In this document: piece after piece, positions 1 through 9,825 of the stretch
Layout of the letters: the number at the start of each line of letters is the position of its first letter
How positions within the stretch are numbered: position 1 is the stretch's first letter
Assembly (NCBI GenBank): GCA_013350335.1
Contig: CM023536.1
Coordinates: forward strand, 46,942,314-47,006,313
DNA length: 64,000 nt
Direction: 5' to 3'
Origin: Chimonanthus salicifolius
Lineage: Eukaryota; Streptophyta; Magnoliopsida; Laurales; Calycanthaceae
Notes under the pieces: generated by a model
The model's database searches: none
The model's input: the letters and a program-made list of their open reading frames with translations, nothing else
Told to the model about the DNA's origin: nothing
Position numbers and translations under genes: made by a program

Positions 1-924
1 TGGGTGAACTAATAACACTTACCGGTGGTAAAGATAAAATAGAAATTCCACTCAATTCTATGTCTCTTAAAAGATGGATACTCTAAAAAAATATACTAAT
101 ATTTTATTATTAAGAATACTAATATTCCACCAGACTAAATATTTGAATTTTGAAACTTCATGAAAGCGAAATACCTTTGAGAAAGAAAGGTTAAAATCTA
201 TCCGTTTTTCTTTACAAGACTCTGACATTTTGTGCTTCTAAATTTCGAAGCTCCACGGGTCCACTACCAAGGAACGGAGTGTTCAGATTGAACGGTAGAT
301 GGCTACGCCGTTGAAAATCAAATAATCAAATCCTTTGAGGATTAGGATTTCGCGTTCTAAACGCAGATTAACTAAATGTTTAACAATGGAAAAAGTAAAT
401 ATTATCATCATTTTCATACCTTTAAACCAGACGAGAATTTCTGTTTTTCTCTTCTGCTGCTTAGTTACTCTAATTTGGCGAGAAGCACGATAAATTGGAC
501 AGAAGCCCGTAACGGCGTAGAAACCCGTTACAAGTCGAAAAATAACCCTTGCTCTTCTGCAAAACTGAAAAACAACGAAAAGGTAAGGAAAAATCAGACC
601 CTTCAGAGTTCCAAAATTCTAGTATTTTCCACGAAAATGAGGCAGAAATAACAGCAAATAAATAAATCCACGGAAAGTGGTGCCCTCGTACACTGCAATC
701 TCACCTTCTAAAAAGCTAATAAAATTACATTTACGAAAGAAACCGATTTTCCAAACGCAATATTACGATTCCAAACACAATCCAGAAGCACAAGCGTTTT
801 ATTAAAAAAATAAATCACAAGAAGGCGTAAAGCTAAATACTAAAAGTCCCGATCTCTAATCTCTTTCAAAGCAGAGAGCGAGGGCAAAACAGAGAAAGGA
901 TTGAAAATTTTCTTCTTGAATGGC
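1..924. other. No gene recognised; AT-rich leader region
   Basis: I see no convincing coding region here. A short open frame on the plus strand (376-651) has no recognisable motif and lies in a low-complexity context. If the leftward first exon proposed at about 929-1255 is real, this stretch would be the start of its first intron. Confidence 0.4.
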
Positions 925-1300
925 TTACCTTTCGAGGAAATCTTTCGCTCGAAGTTGAAACATGCAAAAAACCAGAATTTTTCTACGAAGTGGAGATGTC
1001 CATTGATGGAAAACAAGGATTTGCAGTTTCCTCAAAGAAAAGTACTTTTCACCGGATGGAAAGCTTAGTTTCTTTGGCGAAAACGATTGAAAGTCGCAAT
1101 TTTGAATCTTTTCTTCTTTGATTTTTCCCCTTATCACAGAAGGAAATCTCTCATTTCCGACAAAAGACAAGTAAAACGGGGGATTATACAGAGCGGGAAG
1201 ACATGTCGAAAACGGAAAAAGAGATTAAGAAAAAAATCTCAGAAAACTTGGAAATAAAACCCTAGGGGCGGGCCCGTCAATTTATAGGTTTATCTCTCCT
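925..1300 (-). promoter_or_regulatory. Possible leftward promoter and first exon
   Basis: Read on the minus strand, a TATA-like CTATAAAT lies at 1287-1280. It is followed by a CT- and AG-rich leader-like stretch and then a good splice donor: CTCGAAAG followed by GTAAGC, with the intron starting at 928. This would be a first exon of roughly 929-1255 belonging to a gene that continues off the left edge. An 81-codon open frame lies within it but matches nothing I recognise, so the exon may be untranslated leader. This is inference from signals only; no second exon is visible. Confidence 0.3.
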
Positions 1301-3324
1301 AAAATTACAAATAACCCCTTACTCGAGTACGTCAAATCCAATTTCCAGAATATATGAAAAAATCATAATTCACCTTATCTGTCCATCAAATCTTATTATT
1401 TATAATTTTTGACAATTAATTTCTAGATAAAACCTTATAATTTTTAAAATTAAAAATGAATCATTAGATAATTATTTTGACCTATTATTTTTAATCCAAC
1501 AATTAAATATGTATCAAATAAAAATTATGAAAAATTAAATCTAAATTTTAAAAAAATAATTCTAATAAGTGGGTTCCACATATGTTCATTGATATCTGAG
1601 AGCCAAAAACGCCAGAACGTTATGAAGATTTTCCCATTATAATTTTACTCATTTCATTTCTAAAAGAATCATATGATTGGCTTTACTTTTACTCATGACA
1701 CATGTATGGAAATTAGAAAAGTTAAAAAAATGAAAAAACCCTCAAGAATAAAACAGAAATTCTTATATTTTAAATTTTATTAAGCTATACATGACTTTGC
1801 ATAATAGATTTTTTTAGTAATTGTGATACTGATAGATTTTAAAAATTAATTTTTTAAAATATTTTTAGATGATATAAGAATACTATTCAACATGTTTTAT
1901 TATATCTTAGAGAACATAAAATAATTCAAAATAAAAACATATTAAACATTTCCAATTAATTAAAGTATATGAGACAAAATCATAAGTATTTGAGATTACA
2001 CTTTTAATATAATTAAAATAATTCTTTTATTTTATCAATATAATTTTTTTTTCTTTTTATATTTACGTGTTGAAACCGTGGAAAACCCAATTGATTAAAT
2101 TTATTGTTGACCAAAACTATTATTAAAAGTGAAATTTAAAAATGATGATTCAACTAGATAGATATCAAATGGTGTTAAGATTTATCCTTCAAAATTTTTA
2201 ATTTTTTTTGGAAACAATGTTTCATCTTATTATGGAGGGTAGTTTAGTCATTGTCTCTTTGATTGTCTCTTTGATGAGTTAATGTCTATCATTTAAACAA
2301 ATTTACGTGTCATAACATGGCAGATGAGGCAGATTTTTTCTTTGAATTAAATAATATTATTATCGGGCCCAGCTACAACTTGTCGGGCTTGTGTAACATC
2401 ACAACTAAGTAACCAATAACATAGGTTTAAACCAAAATAGGAAGCTGTGAAAACACCTTGATCAGTTTCATTAATATTTTTAACATTTTAATTTAAATGA
2501 TAAAATTAATTTTAACAGAATTTAATATAAAATAAAATAAAATTTTATTATTGAAATTAAAAAAACTACAAGTTTTTATTATGATTTTTTACATCTACTA
2601 AACTATGTTATTATTGTTTTTCTTATGTACCTCAATTCATTATCTTTTAATTTAATTCTGATTAGTTTCGTTTTATTTGTAATCCATACTGCCATTTCAT
2701 TAACTCAAAACTTAAAGGCTAATAAATATTTATAGCTTTGAAAAGAAGTTTTCAAAGTGATTCATATAGAAGTTTTTCTATAAACTCCTTTTCAAAATAG
2801 ATGATTTTAATGAGACCATCTATTAAAATAGCACATAAAAATACAATAATTAAGATAATTATTTTTGTATGATCTTCGAATAAGTTATTCAATTTGAAGT
2901 AAATCAACTCTCATTGTCAATGCATAATTTTTCAAACTAGTAGCCAATAGTCCAATACACCGGCATTGCAAGTTCTTTACCATGAATAAAATAATACATT
3001 TTACTAAATAAAATAAAGATGTTTTGAGACTAAAATAGGGTCGTTTGAATGAGGAAATAATATTATATAAGAAAAGGTATTTATTTATTAATGTTATATT
3101 ATATAAATGATCAACGTAGTAGTTGAAAACGGCCCTACAAGTGGCAGAGTTTTTGCCGTTTAATTGTCATTACATTGCTTAATTAGGAGACATTAAGACG
3201 AGATTAGACCGGCCTTTTGAAGGCAGACTACGAAGCCATCAATCAAAGGACCCTGCCCCGACGTGACAAGACGTTTGACCCTGGCAACAGGGACCACCGT
3301 ACAACAGCTGATGTTTGATATTCA
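1301..3324. other. AT-rich intergenic DNA, nothing recognised
   Basis: Long AT-rich stretch with no open frame of note and no clear terminal repeats. The last 150 bases before 3325 are more GC-balanced but show no recognisable gene. Confidence 0.5.
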
Positions 3325-3332
3325 TTTATTAA

Positions 3333-4405
3333 GGGAGCACTTACACACACCCGGTTTTTCTGTCTCTACACACCTGAATTCGAAAATTCGGGTGAAATTA
3401 CGATTATGCCCCTGCGTTTCCATTCATTCGAATGAATTCCCAGTTCATTTTGGCATTCATTCTAATGAATGGATTCATTCGAATGAATCACCAGTTCATT
3501 TTCGATTCATTCGAATGAATCACCGGTTCATTTTGGATTTATTCGAATGAATGGGCTGAACAGTAACACGGAGTACTGTTCAGCCCGATCATTCGAATGC
3601 CCAGTCGTTCGAATCCGCCGAATGGATTCATTCGAATGAATGCCCATTCATCTTGGCATTCATTCGAATGACTGGACATTCATTCGAATGATCGGGCTGA
3701 ACAGTACTCCGTGTTACTGTTCAGCCTGATCATTCGAATCATTCGCACACAATTCCGCTGAATACATTCATTCGAATGAATGCCCAGTCATTCGAATGAA
3801 TGGGCTGAACAGTAACACGGAGTACTGTTCAGCCCGATCATTCGATTCATTCGCATACACAACATTCATTCGAATGAATCAACTGATTCATTCGAATGAA
3901 TGCCTTCAAACGTGCATTCATTCGAATGAATCAGATGATTCATTCGAATGAATGTATCAGAGGCTGCCACGGAATGACAGTCCCTCTGGTTCAACTGATT
4001 CATTCGAATGAATCAGCCCATTCATTCGAATGAATCCTCTGTTTTCAAGCATTCATTCGAATGAATGGGATGATTCATTCGAATGAATGCATCAGAGGCT
4101 GTCTGAGAATGACAGTCCAGGCATTCATTCGAATGAATCAGCCCATTCATTCGAATGAATGCCTGAAAATGTGCATTCATTCGAATGAATGGCCTGATTC
4201 ATTCGAATGAATGCCTTGGACTGCCACTCTCAGGCAGCCTCTGATGCATTCATTCAAATGAATCAGCCCATTCATTCGAATGAATGCCCTGGACTGCCAC
4301 TCTCAGGCAGCCTCTGATGCATTCATTCAAATGAATCAGACCATTCATTCGAATGAATGCACATTTTCAAGCATTCATTCGAATGAATGCAAACTTAATA
4401 TATAA
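3333..4405 (+). repeat. MULE-1 left TIR, array of 16-bp palindromes
   Basis: The outer 90 bp are ordinary TIR sequence with about five mismatches to the right arm. From about 3420 inward the arm is almost entirely ATTCATTCGAATGAAT and one-base variants: by eye about 20 perfect and 10 altered copies. Many copies are paired with a 6-bp spacer (such as CAGCCC, CAACTG or GGGATG), giving a 22-bp period. Pairs are separated by about 14 bp or by a roughly 33-bp spacer containing CATCAGAGGCTGCCTGAGAA or its inverse. Confidence 0.93.
3553..3835. repeat. Three 34-bp hairpin motifs in left TIR
   Basis: A 34-bp imperfect palindrome with 13-bp arms, GGGCTGAACAGTA and its complement, around an 8-bp centre, occurs at 3553-3586, 3694-3727 and 3802-3835 in alternating orientation. 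Three matching copies sit in the right arm at 10546-10579, 10654-10687 and 10814-10847. MULE-2 lacks this motif. Confidence 0.85.
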
Positions 4406-4406
4406 G
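4395..4406 (+). promoter_or_regulatory. TATA-like box at inner edge of MULE-1 left TIR
   Basis: TTAATATATAAG lies directly after the last palindrome of the TIR and about 390 bp before the start codon of the plus-strand gene. The same kind of box is found at the inner edge of all four TIR arms in this window, which supports a promoter role. Confidence 0.6.
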
Positions 4407-4619
4407 AACCGTCGATTCATTCGATCGACACCGAACCCTAACCCCTTCCCTCCTTCGCCGTGAGTCCATTTCAAAACCCTAGATCGAATCTCTCCCTCCC
4501 CCTTTCACTCTCCTGCTCCGGCACAGGTTCCGGCCGTGTCTCTCTCATCCTTAGCTCTCCCTTTCCTCAATCTAAGCTCGGCCTTCCCTCATTCCGAAGT
4601 CCCTTTCCCGAGCCCTTCC

Positions 4620-4735
4620 CTCATTCATTCGAATCACACCCCCATTCATTCGAATCACACACCCATTCATTCGAATCACACCCCATTCATTCGAATCACA
4701 CCCCCCTTTCATTCAAATCACCCCCATTTCAACCC
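4620..4735 (+). repeat. Half-palindrome tandem repeat in leader of MULE-1 second gene
   Basis: Five tandem units of about 19-24 bp of the form CATTCATTCGAATCACACC lie in the leader of the plus-strand gene. They contain the TIR half-site but not the full palindrome. MULE-2 has a degenerate equivalent at about 41880-41970. They create spurious overlapping open frames. Confidence 0.75.
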
Positions 4736-4795
4736 CAAACCCCACCCTATTCGCCCTATTTCTTTCTTTATTTTGAAAAACCCACCATTTAACCC

Positions 4796-5959
4796 ATGGC
4801 ATCGTCGTCGAAAAGGAAAGCAACCTCAACAAGGGGAGGGAAAAAACAAAAGAAGGATACTGCATTCGATCCCACCTATTTCGTATCTTCGGAAGCGGCG
4901 ACCATGTACAGAGAGGATTTCTCCACACGGTCCTTCATATTCGGTAAAATCGTGGACCTCTCATATTTCACACAATTTGGTTTTAAAGTTGAAGATTTAT
5001 TTGAAAAAATAGGTTGGGGGTCATTTTTGGCATTAAAAAGTGATATGTATCCGATGGTCGTTAAAGAATTTTATGCCAATGTGGAAAGAATTGACGATGA
5101 GTCGGTTAAAACATCTGTCCGAGGGCAAGAAATTGTCATTACACGGGATAGGTTAGACCTCCTATACAATTTGCCCAAAGATGCGATTAGAAAGTACGAC
5201 AGTCGTACATGGCCCACTGATGTTGAGGGCTTTGACGTTTTGGTAGCCCTTAACGAAATCTGTGGGAGGACAGATATTACTGAGAAGAAGACCCCCCCTC
5301 TGAAGAATTTGACATTAGAGGCACGAATCATCCAGCACATAGTTGTCAACTGTGTGTGCCCTAGAAAAGGGCATACTACTGTGACATGGTTCGATATCTT
5401 CTTGATTTGGTGCATCATGAATGGGAAAAAAATCTTCCTCTCCCATATCATCATTAGTCACATGCGCGCCTGCCGGAAGACCAGAAGATGCAGTCTTCCG
5501 TACGGTCTATTTCTACGTTCATTTTTTGAAGAACGCGGAATCCCTCTTCTCCCCGATGATAAAGTTTCTTTAGACCGATTTGATTATTTCAATGATTCAA
5601 CTTTGAAGAAGATGGGATTCCAACACGACACAGTGAGTAAGAAATGGGTACCCAAAGTTGTCGAGGCACTTCAACTTCAGGCACCACCACCACCTGAGCC
5701 ATCTGAGGCATCTGACGCACGTAAGGCACGAGAGGCAGGGACTCCTCCTCAAGAAGGATCAACTGGAATCAACACACAACAGATTTTTGATAGCATTTCT
5801 TTTTTGGAGGAGAAGATGGATCAGAGATATGATCAGGTTTCTACAAGGTTGGATGTGATGCAGAATCAGATTATCGATACTTTGAGATTGGCTGTGCTTA
5901 TAGCACAAGAGAGGGGGATAACAGCAGCATTAGGAGCAGAAACAGATGGGAGTTTATGA
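4796..5959 (+). CDS. MULE second gene, plant-transposon-protein domain (cut by stop)
   Basis: A 387-codon frame begins at ATG 4796 after a TATA box and pyrimidine-rich leader. A basic N-terminus (about residues 4-21, SKRKATSTRGGKKQKK) looks like a nuclear localisation signal. Residues about 25-310 resemble the family I know as 'putative plant transposon protein' (PF20167), with the typical VKEFYAN block followed by VRGQEIVITRDRLDLLYNLP. Residues about 325-375 form a predicted helical or coiled segment (FLEEKMDQRYDQVSTRLDVM). The frame stops at TGA 5957-5959 where MULE-2 has CGA, and stays open for another 304 codons. The gene converges on the transposase, as mudrB does on mudrA in maize MuDR, but no relation to MURB is visible. 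Biochemical function is unknown. Confidence 0.8.
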   Translation: MASSSKRKATSTRGGKKQKKDTAFDPTYFVSSEAATMYREDFSTRSFIFGKIVDLSYFTQFGFKVEDLFEKIGWGSFLALKSDMYPMVVKEFYANVERIDDESVKTSVRGQEIVITRDRLDLLYNLPKDAIRKYDSRTWPTDVEGFDVLVALNEICGRTDITEKKTPPLKNLTLEARIIQHIVVNCVCPRKGHTTVTWFDIFLIWCIMNGKKIFLSHIIISHMRACRKTRRCSLPYGLFLRSFFEERGIPLLPDDKVSLDRFDYFNDSTLKKMGFQHDTVSKKWVPKVVEALQLQAPPPPEPSEASDARKAREAGTPPQEGSTGINTQQIFDSISFLEEKMDQRYDQVSTRLDVMQNQIIDTLRLAVLIAQERGITAALGAETDGSL

Positions 5960-6871
5960 GCAAGGGTATCTAAAGAATATGCAGAAGCAGCTATTGTCCC
6001 TATTCGTCCATTTGGATCAGCAGCTTCAGCTTTAGGAGCAACATCTGGCAGCCCTGCTCGACCATTTCGATCAGCAGCTTCAGCTTCAGCTTCAGCATCT
6101 GACATTCCTACTCGGCCATCTCGATCATCTGCTCCACCTTCAGGAGCAGGATCTGGCACCCATACTCCTACATCTGGAGCAGGTGCTGGCACCCATGCTC
6201 CTACATCTGGAGCAGGTGCTTCAGCTTCAGCAGCAGCAGCAGGATCTAGTACCCCTGCTCGTCCATTTGGAGCAGTTTCAGGCCCCCAGGTCCGACCGAT
6301 TGGATTAGTAGCTTTTGACCACTCTGTTCGTCCGACTGGATTAGCAGCAGCTTCTGGCCCCCGTATTGGTCCGACTAGTGTTGCAGCTGCTACTGGCTCT
6401 CGTTCTGTTCATAGTCGAGCATCAGCAGTTTCTCACCCCCGTTCTCGTCATACTGCACTTATTCCATATGTACCTCCAGTTCATGCACCAGCTGGTGCAC
6501 CACCTGCTGCACCTCCTGCTGCACCACCTGCTGCACCTCCAGTTCATGCACCACCTGCTGCACCTCCTGCTGCCCCACCTGCTGCACCTCCTGCTGCACC
6601 AGCTGCTGCCCCACCTGCTGCACCTCCTGCTGCACCACCTGCTGCACCTCCTGCTGCCCCACCTGCTGCACCTCCTGCTGCACCACCTGATGCACCTCCT
6701 GCTGCACCTCTTGATGCGCCTCCTGATGCACCTCCTGCTGCACCACTTGCTGCACCTGATGCACCTCCTGCTACACCACCTATTGCACCTCCTGATGCAC
6801 CTCCTGCTGCTTCACCTGCCTCACCTTCTACCTCTGATCCGTCTTTGATGTACTTTTTTTTTTGTTATTGA
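5960..6871 (+). pseudogene. Ala/Pro/Ser-rich tail of MULE-1 second gene, beyond the stop
   Basis: After the in-frame TGA at 5957 the same frame remains open to TGA 6869-6871. It encodes first a Ser/Ala/Gly-rich part (about 5960-6475) and then a long run of Ala-Pro-Pro-Ala type repeats (about 6478-6830). It ends in a Ser-Thr-Ser-Asp-Pro segment that aligns with the end of the MULE-2 protein. Tail and end position are shared between the copies, so the tail was part of the ancestral protein. The repeat DNA also opens a Leu/His-rich shadow frame and a Gln/Val-rich minus-strand frame, neither of which I regard as real. Confidence 0.75.
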
Positions 6872-7083
6872 CATGTAAAACAGATGTAAAATTCATATTT
6901 TGAATGAACATGTTATATTATTTATCTCCTGTTCATTGTGAATTGGGTCGTTACTTTAAAAATGTTATTTTGAACTAAATTAGCATTTAAATATTCCACA
7001 TAAAATGAATACATTCAAGCTGACAAGTACATTCAACAGCATTCCTAACTTAAAATTAAGCTATTGACAATCCTATCTCCACT

Positions 7084-9270
7084 TCATTGATTCCACCATT
7101 GCAAGAAATCGTCATTATCTCTAAGATCACCAGACCACTGCATAACATTTTATAAAAATGACATTAGAACATATGAAAAAGTTATATGTCGATTGGTAAA
7201 TACATATAAGCTCTTTAAGGAATGAACTTACTTCGGTCATTTCTGTAGAGTTATATGTTGAATCGTCACCAAAGTTGTAAGATCCACTATCCTGTGGAAA
7301 ACTCGCTGTTTGTGATTCAATGAAATCACCTACATTATAATCAGCATTTAAATCTACACTCGTAGATGCCTGTTAAGAAGGTGGCCTAGTCGGACAAGTT
7401 CTCCTCGTATGACCAGTATTTTTGCATAACCCACATCTCCTTCCATTTAGTTGATTCTCTACAATCTCAAATGCAGAAGGATCTCGACGTGTAGATGTTT
7501 GGCCCTGTGATGAATTCCTTGAACCTGGATGACGTCCTCTAGAATATTGCATAATAGGGTGACTGACTGGCCTATCATAGATGGCAAGATTTTGAAGATG
7601 ATTTAGGAGCATCTCTTGATCATACGAAGACAAATGTCCATATTTGTTCTTAATACCTTCAAAGTGTACATCTAATACATCCCCAGGGCTCCTCCTTTCA
7701 ATCCTCAAGTCAGCCAATGAGATTAAGTCTATTCTCCATTGTGGGTGTATGTCATCCAAATGTAATTTGTCCATCCATTGCATTTTGTGCGCACACGGTA
7801 GGCCCATTGAAGCTGTAAACTCTTCCGTACAAATGGGTTTCAATGATCAGTTCATAAGCATATCATATTGGTTGTAAACCTCATTCATTGTGAAATGAGA
7901 AACTTTGCCCTTCAATTCATCAAAGAAATGAATAAACACATCACATGCAAACCGAATCTTCTCATCCTCAAGTTGAATCTTGAACTCTTCAAATTGATTT
8001 TCAATGACATGGGCTATCTTTCTTCTGACAACATCTAGATCACCTGTAGATGTAGATATATAACTTTTCAGAATAGCATGTGCACCCTCAACTCTTGAAG
8101 TAGCTCGATTCTTAAAATGTAAACTCCATCCGATCCATGCCTTGACGAATTGTTTTCTAAGTGGGATCCATGTCCTTGTTAAGTAATTCACTGCCTGCGA
8201 ATCAGCTCTAAAATTTTGTTTGAATGCCTCAAAAGCTGTATTGAATGCTTCTTCGGTTGGGGACTCAATCAGGCCTTTCCATTCGGTAAAAAATGCATTC
8301 CAGTCTTCCATTCTCTTAAACAAAGGTTTACAACGAGCGACAATATTCTTGTTGATATGCCAGGAACACAAAATATGTACAGCATTAGGGAACTCCAAAT
8401 CAATGGCATTCTTTAACGCCAATTCCCTATCAGTCAAAAGAACTTGTCTATCATGGTGCACTCCGAAGACCTTTTTAAACATCTGTAATGCCCATACATA
8501 ATCTTCAAATTTCTCATTTCTTAGAATGCAAAGCATGAGCAGAAATTCTTATTTAAACTTGTCACACCAACGACATGAAGCAATGGCATATGATATCTGT
8601 TGGTTTTGTACGTGCAATCCATCAGAAACACATTATGATATCTGTCGGTAAGAAAAATTGACTTCGGATGTGCGAAAAAGAGATGGGATAGATGACCATC
8701 ACTGTCATAGTCAAGAAAGTATTGATAACCACCTTGTTGAAGATCTTCTATCAAAGCTTCAATTGTAGTTCGACCCCTTAGTTGCTCTTTCCGAAGCGCA
8801 GAACAAAAGTTGTACAAATCAGCCGCTGATATTCCAATATCTGGATTTTGATTTCTAAGGGTCGTCAAAATTTGCCATGGTGGTATATTGCTACTCCTCA
8901 TTTCAATGATCATTCTTTTCTCAGAATCTGAAAAACATCTTGTACTTGGATGACCTAATAATACATCCGATATATCATGATTGTGTTCCAAACTCTTTAT
9001 GGTCAACTTCCATGACCCATCAACAATCTGTTTTCCTTTAACTTCAAAAGGACAATTACATTGGCGAGAGTATGCTTTCCTCTTTCTGTCATCGTCATCA
9101 AAGCTAACCGTGCTGCGGTATTTACCTCCTCTATCGCAGCCAAGGACTAATTTATTTTCCTTTTTACATGACCTCTTTATCGTACATACAAATCCTTATT
9201 GAAGAGCTATATTCTTAACATAATTTATAAGGTCTTCACGACTTTCAAAACATCCCTCAACAAACTCCAT
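7084..9270 (-). pseudogene. MULE transposase (FAR1-like N-terminus, DDE core, zinc knuckle), broken
   Basis: Read leftward from ATG 9270. Order of parts: FAR1-type DNA-binding region with C and H ligands (RQCNCPF, then EHNHD); MULE transposase core with D in LMDCTYKTNRY, D in LLTDRELALKNAI and E in SRVEGAHAILKSY; a degenerate SWIM-like segment (GLPCAH); and a CCHC knuckle (CGLCKNTGHTRRTCP). A 94-bp intron (7231-7138, GTAAGT..CAG) separates a short last exon ending in QWWNQ. Lesions: TAA at 9196-9198 (codon 25), a 1-base deletion near 8520, TGA at 7847-7849 where MULE-2 has CGA, and TAA at 7373-7375. A possible intron lies in the 5' leader (donor GTAAGT near 9347). The gene converges with the second gene at 4796-6871. 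Confidence 0.88.
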
Positions 9271-9810
9271 GCCACTTGAGGATTTAAACCTACCTCTAAA
9301 ACACTAATAATAATGATTTCTAGAAAAAAACTGAGATAGGACTTACCTTCGATTCGAGATACGAGATCCAGACATTAGCTTGAGAGAGATAACTTCGACC
9401 CGAGGTAACAGATTGAGAGAGTGAGTGTGTTGAAAATGGGAATGATTTTTTTTTAAGGGTTTGGGATTTAAAAGGGGTTCATTGTTTTGGGATTAAAAAG
9501 GGGGGTTGAAAATGGGGTTTTAGGGTTAAGTATTTGAAAAACGTGGTTCAAAATGGAGTATAAGGGTTTGGGATTGAAATGGAGTTCAAGGGTTTGGGAT
9601 TGAAAAGAGAGTTGAAAAGGGGGTTGAAAATGAGGTTGTAGGGAGAAGTGTTTGCAAAAGGGGTTTAAGGGTGAAAAGTGGGTGTTGAAAATGGGGTTTA
9701 AGTTTTAAGGGAGAAGGGATTGAGAAAGGGGTTCGAGGGAGAAGGGAGAGGGAGAGGGAAACGAGGGTTTAGGATTTGAATGGAATGAGACGAGTGGAAT
9801 TTCGTGGATC

Positions 9811-9825
9811 GATTTATATATAAGT
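9811..9825 (-). promoter_or_regulatory. TATA-like box at inner edge of MULE-1 right TIR
   Basis: On the minus strand CTTATATATAAATC lies immediately inside the palindromic array, about 540 bp upstream of the transposase start. It mirrors the box of the left arm and of both MULE-2 arms. Confidence 0.6.

Noticed and set aside
376..651. 91-codon plus-strand gene
   Set aside because: No recognisable motif, biased composition, no promoter or splice context that supports it.
3420..4390. CRISPR-like regular repeat array
   Set aside because: The repeats are perfect palindromes with short, repeated spacers, sit in inverted terminal arms of a transposon, and the genome is a plant.
3420..4390. Heat-shock elements (alternating GAA and TTC blocks)
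   Set aside because: In the palindrome TTC and GAA touch directly (TTCGAA) and lack the two-base gaps required for the alternating 5-bp heat-shock element pattern.
6366..6848. Leu/His-rich protein on plus strand and Gln/Val-rich protein on minus strand
   Set aside because: Both are out-of-frame readings of the DNA that encodes the Ala/Pro tail of the MULE second gene; the same artefact appears at 39789-40259.
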